Of a stretch of DNA of 64,000 nucleotides, positions 1-8,857 are shown one piece after another (position 1 is the first letter of the stretch; the number at the start of each line of letters is the position of its first letter). Where the stretch lies: NCBI RefSeq assembly GCF_003688915.1, contig NZ_REFU01000001.1, forward strand, positions 186,001 through 250,000. Direction: 5' to 3'. The translations under genes were made by a program, and so were the position numbers. Origin of the DNA: Rhodococcus sp. SBT000017. Lineage in GTDB: Bacteria; Actinomycetota; Actinomycetes; Mycobacteriales; Mycobacteriaceae. The notes under the pieces are model-generated. The model made no database searches. It was not told the origin of the DNA and was given only the letters and a program-made list of their open reading frames with translations.

Positions 1-1
1 C

Positions 2-763
2 GATCCGGAACGACTCGGCCGAAGAATTCTCGTCGGAGAATCGGGCACCAGGGGCTCGCTCGGCAGCGCGCGTACCGACGATGCCGTCGCCGACGACGCG
101 AAAGGGCTTCTCGCATCAGGTCGTTCGGCCGTCCTGACCTACGGACCGGACGGGCAGCGTCGGGGCGAGGGGATGGACGTGTTCGTCTCGAGCCACGCTC
201 CGCCGCCGCGAATGCTCGTGTTCGGAGCCATCGATTTCGCTGCCGCGGTCGCGCAGCAGGGTGCCTTTCTCGGCTACCGCGTCACCGTCTGCGACGCACG
301 GGCGGTGTTCGCGACCCCACAGCGGTTTCCCGCCGCCGAACAGGTCGTGGTCGCGTGGCCGCACGATTACCTGTCCGAGCAGTTCGCGGCGGGTGAGGTG
401 GACGAACGCACCGTCGTCTGTGTACTGACGCACGACCCGAAATTCGACGTGCCACTGCTCGAGGTGGCGTTGCGCATTCCAGCCCTGGCGTTCATCGGGG
501 CGATGGGATCACGCCGCACCCACGACGACCGCATAGCTCGACTGCGAGCGGCGGGGCTGACGGAGAGCGAACTCACTCGGCTGGCGAGTCCGATCGGGCT
601 CGACCTCGGAGCGCGGACGCCCCAGGAGACAGCGGTATCGATCGCAGCGGAGATCATCGCCCACCGTTGGGGCGGTACCGGTGAACCGCTGCGCGCCCGA
701 CACGGTCGCATCCATCACGACGCGACCGAAGCCGTGAGTACGGCCAAGTACGACGCTGTGTAG
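2..763 (+). CDS. XdhC/CoxI family protein, 5'-truncated by window edge
   Basis: The reading frame is open from the first bases of the window to a TAG stop, so the true start lies upstream. The visible N-terminal part contains GRRILVGESGTRGSLG, typical of the XdhC/CoxI N-terminal domain. The C-terminal half begins with a Rossmann-like segment (RMLVFGAIDFAAAVA) and contains FIGAMGSRRTHDDR and the closing DLGARTPQETAVSIAAEI, both standard XdhC features. XdhC-type proteins bind molybdenum cofactor and help insert the sulfurated cofactor into xanthine/CO-dehydrogenase-type enzymes. No molybdoenzyme gene is visible in this window, so the partner is probably to the left. The family call is firm; the specific client enzyme is unknown. 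Confidence 0.85.
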   Translation, partial: DPERLGRRILVGESGTRGSLGSARTDDAVADDAKGLLASGRSAVLTYGPDGQRRGEGMDVFVSSHAPPPRMLVFGAIDFAAAVAQQGAFLGYRVTVCDARAVFATPQRFPAAEQVVVAWPHDYLSEQFAAGEVDERTVVCVLTHDPKFDVPLLEVALRIPALAFIGAMGSRRTHDDRIARLRAAGLTESELTRLASPIGLDLGARTPQETAVSIAAEIIAHRWGGTGEPLRARHGRIHHDATEAVSTAKYDAV

Positions 764-807
764 GACTCGCGTTTCGACTACCGCCGATCACCTCTTACTC
801 TGGTGGT

Positions 808-2871
808 ATGGCAACACCGGATCTCGAGAAGACCGAACCCTCGACCGCTGAACTCCAGGCGGACGATGTCCGGGCGGATGGGGATCCGCGTTCGGCCACC
901 ACGACGGTGTTCGTCACTGCCGGCGTGATCGCCGGTGTGGTTGCCGCGCTCATCGTGATGCTCTCCGCCTCCGATGCCTTGGTGTTGCTCGGAATCCCGG
1001 ACCCGGGCCCGGCCACGACTTACGGTCTGCCTGCCCTGCGGGCGATCGGCGAGATCGCCGCCGTCATCGCCATCGGATCGTTCCTGCTGGCCGCGTTCCT
1101 CGTGCCGCCGCAGAAGAACGGCGTGCTCGACGTCGACGGCTACCGCGCCGTGCGCACCGGTTCGGTCGCCTCGATCGTCTGGGCCGTCTGCGCGCTGCTC
1201 CTCGTGCCGCTGACACTGTCCGACACCTCGGGGCAGCCGTTCGCCGAAGCCATCAAGCCCGCGAATCTCTGGATCGCACTCGACCAGGTGGAGATCGCCA
1301 GCGCCTGGCGTTGGACGGCCATCATGGCCGTTGTGCTCGCTATCGCGTCGCGCACGGTGTTGCGATGGGCCTGGACGCCCGCGCTGCTCGGGTTCTCCCT
1401 GGCGACGCTGCTGCCCATCGCGCTGAGCGGGCACTCCTCGGCGGGCGGATCGCACGACATCGCCACCAACAGCTTGATCCTGCACCTCGGGGCCGCGTCG
1501 CTGTGGGCGGGCGGTCTGTTCGCCCTGCTGGCACACGTTCGCAGGCGCGGCGCACATGCCGACGTCGCGGCTCGCCGATTCTCCACCATCGCCGGAGTCT
1601 GTTTCGTGGTGATGGGCATCAGCGGCGTCATCAACGCCCTGGTCCGCGTCTCGATCGCCGACCTGTTCACCACCACCTACGGACTGCTGATCGTGGGGAA
1701 AATCGTCGCCCTGATCGTGCTGGGCGGCTTCGGCTGGATTCAGCGTCGCCGCGCATTACCGGCCTTGGTCGCCGATCCCTCGGCCCGCGGGCCGCTGCTC
1801 CGCTTCGCCGGTGCCGAGGTACTGGTCCTCGCGGCGACCATCGGCCTGGCCGTCGGGCTCGGCCGTACACCACCTCCCGCCGAGATCGACCCCAACCTCA
1901 CGACCACGGAGGCGGCCCTCGGTTACAACCTGAGCGGCCCGCCGACGTTCGCGCGAATGGCTCTGGACTGGCGCTTCGATCTGATCTTCGGTACCGCTGC
2001 GATCGTCATGGCCGTGGTGTATCTGATCGGCGTTCGCCGCCTGCGGCTGCGCGGCGACGCGTGGCCGGTGGGCCGCACCGTCGCCTGGGTCCTGGGCTGC
2101 CTGACGCTTCTGATCAGCACGTCCTCGGGAATCGGTCGCTACTCCACGGCCGTGTTCAGCGTGCACATGACCGGGCACATGATGCTCTCGATGCTCGCTC
2201 CCGTCCTCCTCGCGCTCGGTGGTGCGCTGACGCTGGCATTGCGGGTGCTGCCCGCGGCGGGGAAGGACGGCGTGCCCGGAATGCGCGAATGGCTGTTGAT
2301 CGGACTGCACAGCCGAATCTCGCAGTTCCTGACCCATCCGCTCGTCGCCTCGCTGATCTTCGTCGGCGGCTTCTACGTGCTGTATCTCGGCGGCATCTTC
2401 GGAGCGGTACTGGACAGTCACGGCGCACACCTGCTGATGAACCTGCACTTCGTGCTCAGCGGCTACCTGTTCTACTGGACCGTCATCGGCGTCGATCCGT
2501 CTCCGCGCAAGATCGCTCCGGTCACCAAACTCGCCGTCGTATTCGGTTCGCTGCCGTTCCATGCCTTCTTCGGGGTGGCGCTGATGAGCATGAACACCGT
2601 GATGGGTGCGTGGTTCTACCGGACGCTCGGGCTGGACTGGAACTCCGACCTGCTCGGGGATCAGAAGCTCGGCGGCGGTATCGCCTGGGCCACCGGCGAG
2701 GTTCCGCTGGTGCTCGTCATGCTGGCGCTGCTGATCCAATGGTCCCGGAGCGACGATCGGGACGCCAGGCGTGGTGACCGGGCCGCCGAGCGCGATCACG
2801 ATGCCGATCTGGCCGCGCACAATGCGATGTTCGCCGAGCTCGCTCGACGCGATCGGACCGGCGAGCAGTAG
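808..2871 (+). CDS. Fused CopD-like copper/CtaG cytochrome c oxidase assembly membrane protein
   Basis: A 687-residue polytopic membrane protein. Residues about 60-330 form a CopD-like copper-resistance membrane domain (several hydrophobic helices with WRWTAIM and conserved His in LSGHSSAGGSH). Residues about 390-640 match the caa3-type CtaG assembly domain, with histidine-rich helices including VHMTGHMMLSML and ISQFLTHPLVASLIF. The C-terminus is a charged cytoplasmic tail. Such fusions are common in actinobacteria and are thought to deliver copper across the membrane to cytochrome oxidase; transport direction is inferred from the family. The start is ATG 808 with no Shine-Dalgarno, and a TACTCT hexamer at 796-801 would place transcription start at or next to the ATG, so the mRNA may be leaderless. 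Confidence 0.85.
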   Translation: MATPDLEKTEPSTAELQADDVRADGDPRSATTTVFVTAGVIAGVVAALIVMLSASDALVLLGIPDPGPATTYGLPALRAIGEIAAVIAIGSFLLAAFLVPPQKNGVLDVDGYRAVRTGSVASIVWAVCALLLVPLTLSDTSGQPFAEAIKPANLWIALDQVEIASAWRWTAIMAVVLAIASRTVLRWAWTPALLGFSLATLLPIALSGHSSAGGSHDIATNSLILHLGAASLWAGGLFALLAHVRRRGAHADVAARRFSTIAGVCFVVMGISGVINALVRVSIADLFTTTYGLLIVGKIVALIVLGGFGWIQRRRALPALVADPSARGPLLRFAGAEVLVLAATIGLAVGLGRTPPPAEIDPNLTTTEAALGYNLSGPPTFARMALDWRFDLIFGTAAIVMAVVYLIGVRRLRLRGDAWPVGRTVAWVLGCLTLLISTSSGIGRYSTAVFSVHMTGHMMLSMLAPVLLALGGALTLALRVLPAAGKDGVPGMREWLLIGLHSRISQFLTHPLVASLIFVGGFYVLYLGGIFGAVLDSHGAHLLMNLHFVLSGYLFYWTVIGVDPSPRKIAPVTKLAVVFGSLPFHAFFGVALMSMNTVMGAWFYRTLGLDWNSDLLGDQKLGGGIAWATGEVPLVLVMLALLIQWSRSDDRDARRGDRAAERDHDADLAAHNAMFAELARRDRTGEQ

Positions 2872-2883
2872 TCGGCCTCCGGG

Positions 2884-3321
2884 TCAGTCGGTCGCGGCGA
2901 TCTTGTTCAACAGTCGGTTCAGCTCGACGCGTTCCGCCGGCTCGAGGCCGTCGAACATTTCCGAGGACACCTGACGGCGCGCGTCGTCGATTCTGTCCAG
3001 TAGCGCTCGGCCGGTGTCGGTCAGCTCCACCAGGACCGCTCGCCGATCGCTCGGATCCTGTTGCCGCGTCACCAGGTGCGCCGCCTCGAGCGAGTCGACG
3101 ATGTCGGTGGCCGATCGAGCCACGATTCGCAGGTGCTCGGCCAGGTCGCGTAGTCGCACGGACTCGGGCTCGCGGGCCAACACGTGCAGGGCTCGGCTCT
3201 GCGAAGGATTGAGGCCGAACGGTTCCAATGCAGTCATGTGGCTGCGCCGGATCTGCCGCGCGACGGCCATGAACTGCTCGCTCAGGTTGGGCGAGTGTCC
3301 GGTTTCCATGCAAGGGATCAT
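2884..3321 (-). CDS. MarR-family transcriptional regulator
   Basis: A 145-residue protein with the MarR winged-helix fold. The recognition region includes LRDLAEHLRIVARSATDIVDSLEAAHLV, and the wing includes the diagnostic DPSDRRAVLVELT with the conserved D-x-R-x-x-x-V-x-L-T pattern. The gene is divergent from an ABC exporter, and the 84-bp region between them carries a perfect palindrome. The likely role is repressor of the exporter and of itself, released by a small ligand. Two in-frame ATGs are possible (3321 and 3309); neither has a good ribosome binding site. The gene converges on the CopD/CtaG gene with only 12 bp between stops. The ligand cannot be read from sequence. Confidence 0.9.
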   Translation of the reverse strand: MIPCMETGHSPNLSEQFMAVARQIRRSHMTALEPFGLNPSQSRALHVLAREPESVRLRDLAEHLRIVARSATDIVDSLEAAHLVTRQQDPSDRRAVLVELTDTGRALLDRIDDARRQVSSEMFDGLEPAERVELNRLLNKIAATD

Positions 3322-3337
3322 AGCGACGGTTGCCCGT

Positions 3338-3354
3338 TACCTCATAGTGAGGTA
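3338..3354. promoter_or_regulatory. Perfect palindrome, predicted MarR operator
   Basis: TACCTCA-TAG-TGAGGTA is a perfect 7-bp inverted repeat with a 3-bp spacer, lying between the divergent marR (start 3321) and ABC exporter (start 3408) genes. Size and symmetry suit a MarR dimer. From this position binding would block both promoters. Confidence 0.65.
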
Positions 3355-3407
3355 GCCTCTGCATATTGCTTCAGCTACCCCACACTTCAACTCCTCCGGA
3401 GGTCTAC

Positions 3408-5204
3408 TTGGAAAGCCGACCCGAACGTTCTCTCCTCGCGTCCGACCCAGCACCCGTGCGCCGAGTCCTGGCTCTGTTCACGCCCTACCGACGCAAGATT
3501 GCAGTCGTCAGCGCGATCATCGTCGTCAGCGCGATCATCGCGCTCGCGTCCCCCTTGCTCCTTCGCGAACTCCTCGATCACGCGATACCCGACCGCGACG
3601 TCACACTCGTCAGCCTCATCGCACTCGGCATGATCGCAGTTGCAGTCGCCACCAACACTCTCGGCGTCGTACAGACCTGGATGTCCAACGGCGTCGGTCA
3701 ACGACTCATGCACGATCTACGCGTCCAGGTCTACTCGCACCTGCAACGCCAATCCCTCGGATTCTTCGCGCGCACCCGCACCGGCGAGGTTCAATCACGC
3801 ATCGCCAACGACATCGGCGGCATGCAATCGGTGGTCACCAACACCGCAACGTCCATCGCGCAGAACGCGACGACCGTTGCTGCGACGGTGGTCGCACTCT
3901 TCCTGCTCGACTGGAAGCTCGCCACCTTCTCGTTGATCATCCTGCCGGTCTTCGTCCGCGTCGCGCGCCGGATCGGCGACGAGCGGCGCAAGATCTCCAC
4001 GAAACGACAGAAGTTGCTCAGCGAGCTGTCGGTGCAGATCGAGGAATCACTCTCGGTCAGCGGCATTCTGCTGGGCAAGACCACCGGTTCCGCCCAGGCA
4101 CTGACCGACAAGTTCGCCGACCGATCCCACGAGGTCGCGGGCGTCGAACTCGCGGCGATGATGGCCGGGAAGTGGCGCATGGCCACGATTCAGATCAGCT
4201 TCGCCGTCATGCCTGCCCTGGTGTACTGGTTCGCCGGCATCACCATCGGGCAGGGGAGCGCACTGACGATCGGAACCCTTGTCGCGTTCACCGCTCTGCA
4301 GACCCAATTGTTCCGGCCCACCATGCAATTGCTCAACACCGGCGTCGAGGTGCAGGCCTCGCTCGCCCTGTTCGGTCGCGTGTTCGAGTACCTCGATCTG
4401 CCGATCGACGTGGCCGAGCCCACCCACCCGGTGACGCTGCCCCGAGAGGACGTCCGCGGAGACGTTGCGTTCCGCGCCGTGGATTTCACCTACACCGCAG
4501 CAACGGTCCCGACGCTGTGCGGCATCGACCTCGAGGTCCCGGCAGGCAGCACACTCGCTCTCGTCGGCGCAACCGGCTCCGGCAAGACGACGCTGGGCTA
4601 TCTCGTTGCGCGGCTTCACGATCCGACGGCCGGATCGGTGACCATCGACGGAATCGACCTGCGGGAGCTTGCGTCGGACACCATCGCCGACCTGGTCGGC
4701 GTCGTCTCCCAGGAGACGTACCTCTTCCATGCCACCATCCGGGAGAACCTGCGATTCGCCAAACCCGACGCCACCGACGAGGAAATTTTCGTGGCCACCC
4801 GAACGGCGCAGATCCACGACTTCATCGACGGCCTCGACGACGGCTACGACACCATGGTCGGCGAACGCGGGTATCGCTTCTCTGGAGGGGAGAAGCAGCG
4901 CATCGCCATTGCGCGGACCGTGCTGCGCAACCCGCCGATCCTGGTGCTCGACGAAGCGACGAGTGCACTCGACAATCGCACCGAACGCGCAGTGCAAACC
5001 GCGCTCGACGGACTGATGGAAGGGCGAACGACCATCCTCATCGCGCATCGACTGTCCACGGTGCGCTCCGCCGACCGCATCGCAGTACTCGACCACGGCG
5101 TCGTTCGAGAGGTCGGAACCCACGAGTCCCTGCTGAAGAACGACGGCATGTACGCCCAATTGGTCCGAGCCGCAGACGATGTGGTGGACAGTGTGGCCGC
5201 ATGA
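3408..5204 (+). CDS. ABC exporter, fused permease-ATPase half-transporter
   Basis: A type I ABC exporter half-subunit of about 598 residues that would work as a dimer in the membrane. Residues about 35-310 hold six transmembrane helices (for example IIVVSAIIALASPLLL). The nucleotide-binding domain follows: Walker A GATGSGKTT near residue 388, ABC signature FSGGEKQR near 491, Walker B ILVLDEATS near 511, H-loop IAHRLST near 545. All catalytic motifs are intact. The frame is open further upstream to a TTG at 3366, but TTG 3408 has GGAGG at 3398-3402 with 5-nt spacing, which decides the start. Divergent to a MarR regulator with a shared operator, so a drug or lipid efflux role is likely. Substrate unknown. 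Confidence 0.88.
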   Translation: MESRPERSLLASDPAPVRRVLALFTPYRRKIAVVSAIIVVSAIIALASPLLLRELLDHAIPDRDVTLVSLIALGMIAVAVATNTLGVVQTWMSNGVGQRLMHDLRVQVYSHLQRQSLGFFARTRTGEVQSRIANDIGGMQSVVTNTATSIAQNATTVAATVVALFLLDWKLATFSLIILPVFVRVARRIGDERRKISTKRQKLLSELSVQIEESLSVSGILLGKTTGSAQALTDKFADRSHEVAGVELAAMMAGKWRMATIQISFAVMPALVYWFAGITIGQGSALTIGTLVAFTALQTQLFRPTMQLLNTGVEVQASLALFGRVFEYLDLPIDVAEPTHPVTLPREDVRGDVAFRAVDFTYTAATVPTLCGIDLEVPAGSTLALVGATGSGKTTLGYLVARLHDPTAGSVTIDGIDLRELASDTIADLVGVVSQETYLFHATIRENLRFAKPDATDEEIFVATRTAQIHDFIDGLDDGYDTMVGERGYRFSGGEKQRIAIARTVLRNPPILVLDEATSALDNRTERAVQTALDGLMEGRTTILIAHRLSTVRSADRIAVLDHGVVREVGTHESLLKNDGMYAQLVRAADDVVDSVAA

Positions 5205-5214
5205 GAGTGATCGC

Positions 5215-5865
5215 GTGACCCTACTTCGTACCATCGCGAGCCGCGTCGAGTGCGAGACCGAGGTCAAGAAGTCAAGGTTCGTCGCCGTCGTCGATCGCGC
5301 GTCCACCGAAGCGGAGGCACGGGCCGTGATCGCCGCAGCTCGCAAGGCCGATCCTGCTGCGGGACATCATTGTTCGGCGTTCATCGTGGATTCCTCGGCA
5401 GGCGATCCGCTCGCCGACCCGATGCAGAGCATCGAGCGATCCAACGACGACGGTGAACCGAGCGGGACGGCAGGCACGCCCATGCTCGAGGTGCTGCGCG
5501 GGCACCACCTGACCAACGTCGTCGCGGTCGTCAGCAGATACTTCGGCGGAACCAAGCTGGGCACCGGAGGACTGGCCCGCGCCTACGGCGGGGCGGTGAC
5601 CGAGGCGTTGTCCCAAGCGATGTTCCTGACCCGGGAGCGACGCGAGATCATGACTCTCGAATTCGACCACGCCGAGGTCGGTCGCGTGGAATCGGAACTA
5701 CGCGGGCACGGAGTTCTGGTGCTCGGCACCTCGTACGGCGCGTCCGCGGTACTGACCGTCGCGGTTCCGGACGCCGATTCGACTGCGGCGCTTATCGCTT
5801 CGCTCACGGCGGGTCGCGTGGTCCCCGTGCTCGACGGCCACATGTACGCCGAAATTCCCGGCTAG
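5215..5865 (+). CDS. YigZ/IMPACT family protein
   Basis: About 216 residues matching the UPF0029/YigZ (IMPACT) family: N-terminal CETEVKKSRFVAVVDR, then the diagnostic DDGEPSGTAGTPMLEVL and VVSRYFGGTKLGTGGLARAYGGAV, followed by a C-terminal DUF1949-like domain. The family is related to the eukaryotic translation regulator IMPACT; the bacterial role is not established and a nucleic-acid or ribosome-linked function is inferred only from fold. The reading frame extends upstream into the exporter gene, but GTG 5215, preceded by AGAGTGA and 10 bp after the exporter stop, is the best start. The tight spacing suggests co-transcription with the exporter. Confidence 0.88.
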   Translation: MTLLRTIASRVECETEVKKSRFVAVVDRASTEAEARAVIAAARKADPAAGHHCSAFIVDSSAGDPLADPMQSIERSNDDGEPSGTAGTPMLEVLRGHHLTNVVAVVSRYFGGTKLGTGGLARAYGGAVTEALSQAMFLTRERREIMTLEFDHAEVGRVESELRGHGVLVLGTSYGASAVLTVAVPDADSTAALIASLTAGRVVPVLDGHMYAEIPG

Positions 5866-5913
5866 CACACCTCCCCGACATCCTCGGGTCGCACGGGCCC
5901 CGATTCGGGCCGT

Positions 5914-5941
5914 TCATCCACAGGCCGGGCGGTTGTCCACA
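5914..5941 (+). promoter_or_regulatory. Pair of DnaA-box-like sites upstream of ssb
   Basis: TTGTCCACA at 5933-5941 equals the actinobacterial DnaA-box consensus. TCATCCACA at 5914-5922 is a near match in the same orientation, 19 bp away. They lie about 90-115 bp before the ssb start. Two co-oriented boxes in front of a replication gene suggest possible control by DnaA; chance occurrence in a GC-rich genome is not excluded. Confidence 0.45.
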
Positions 5942-6030
5942 TTTCGCCAACTCGTTCACCACGGACGTTCTCCGCGTAGCAGTGTCGATCTCGATCGCAA
6001 TCACGCGACATCGATCGAGGGGAAGACATC

Positions 6031-6510
6031 ATGTACGAAGCACAGTGCGCAGTTCTCGGGACGGTCATCACCAATCCCGTCAAGCGCTCCACACCCACCG
6101 GCGACGAGGTCCTCAGCTTCCGGATGGCCAGCAACGCCCGACGGCAGGACCGCAACACCGGCGAATGGACCGACGGCGGAACCCTCTACCTGACGGTCAC
6201 CTGCTGGCGTCGCCTGGTTCGCGGCGTCGGGGCATCGCTGATGAAGGGCGACCCGATCATCGCCTACGGACAGCTACGCACCAACGAATACACCAACCGT
6301 GACGGAGTCGAACGCGCCGATCTCGAGATGCGGGCCAGTGCCGTCGGACCGGATCTCGCGCGCTGCAACGTCTCGATCCATCGGACGAAGGCGGTGGCGT
6401 CCGACGCTGCGACGGATGGCGATCCGGGAGCGACCGAACCTGTGGACGGGGATCAGGATCGCGATCACGACCGCATCGACGAGGACGTGCGCGAGTCCGT
6501 CCCGGCCTGA
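6031..6510 (+). CDS. ssb: Single-stranded DNA-binding protein (second, SsbB-type)
   Basis: A 159-residue SSB. Residues 1-110 form the OB fold with VLGTVITNPVKR, FRMASNARR, LTVTCWRRL and GDPIIAYGQLRTNEY. The C-terminal tail is acidic (DGDQDRDHDRIDEDV) but ends in RESVPA and lacks the canonical D-D-x-I-P-F tip through which the main SSB recruits partner proteins. This fits a paralogous SSB used in special conditions (stress, recombination or competence in other genera), not the replicative copy. The start ATG 6031 has GAGGGGAAG about 6 nt upstream. It precedes ettA, as the Rv2478c-type ssb does in mycobacteria. Confidence 0.9.
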   Translation: MYEAQCAVLGTVITNPVKRSTPTGDEVLSFRMASNARRQDRNTGEWTDGGTLYLTVTCWRRLVRGVGASLMKGDPIIAYGQLRTNEYTNRDGVERADLEMRASAVGPDLARCNVSIHRTKAVASDAATDGDPGATEPVDGDQDRDHDRIDEDVRESVPA

Positions 6511-6626
6511 CGGACTCCCGGCATCCGCCGTCCGCGCTGCATCGGAACCTGCGATCGAGTGTGGACGGCGGCTGCGCGCTCGGGCGGTGGTGCCGGAGAC
6601 CCGCCCGCACCGATAAGCTGGGCATC

Positions 6627-8306
<1,680 letters not shown>

Positions 8307-8307
8307 C

Positions 8308-8717
8308 ATGCCGGCAAAAACCTTCACCTGCACACTTCAGGTGCGGTGGGGTGATTCCGACCGTCTCGGCCACGTCAACAACACCCGCTTCGTCGAATAC
8401 CTCCAGGAGGGCCGCGTTCAGTTCCTGAACGCGGTCTTCGGGGGCCGGGCGTGCGTGGCGCAGCGGTGGTGCGCAAGTTGACCACCGATTTTCTGCATCC
8501 GATTCTCGACGACTCGGGTCCGCTGACGATCGAGCTGTGGATCACCCGTGTCGGGACCACCTCGTACGGCGTCCGGCACGTGGTGACCGACCGCGACGGA
8601 AAAGTCTGCGCGGATGCCGAGGCGTTGATGGTCGCCTTCGATCTCGATACCTCGTCGTCGCGTCCTCTGGACGAGCACGAGCGCGGTCTGCTCACCGAGT
8701 ACCTGCACGTCGGATAG
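8308..8717 (+). pseudogene. Acyl-CoA thioesterase (4HBT hot-dog), broken by a frameshift
   Basis: ATG 8308 opens a hot-dog thioesterase: residues 1-45 give CTLQVRWGDSDRLGHVNNTRFVEYLQ with the family motif D-x-D-R-L-G-H-V-N-N. The frame then runs out of homology near 8440 and stops at TGA 8478-8480. The rest of the domain (AAVVRKLTTDFLHPILDD and onward to EYLHVG, stop 8715-8717) is in another frame. The two halves would join into one normal protein of about 136 residues if the GGGGG run at 8440-8444 had one more base. It is either a real inactivating deletion or a homopolymer sequencing error. Directly follows ettA and precedes gdh. Confidence 0.8.
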
Positions 8718-8857
8718 AGCCGCCGAGTAGATCGCCACGCGCTGGGTCCGCGAGGTCACTGCGGTAACGGGGTGTTCGACACTAAGGTCGAGTAGTCATC
8801 GACGGCCGGCGATCGGCGGGCGTCGGGAAAATCCTCACGAGGGAGTACTCGAACACC

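Noticed and set aside
5215..5865. YigZ-type gene as part of the exporter's function
   Set aside because: It is close to the exporter, but the family is unrelated to transport; proximity alone does not support a shared role.
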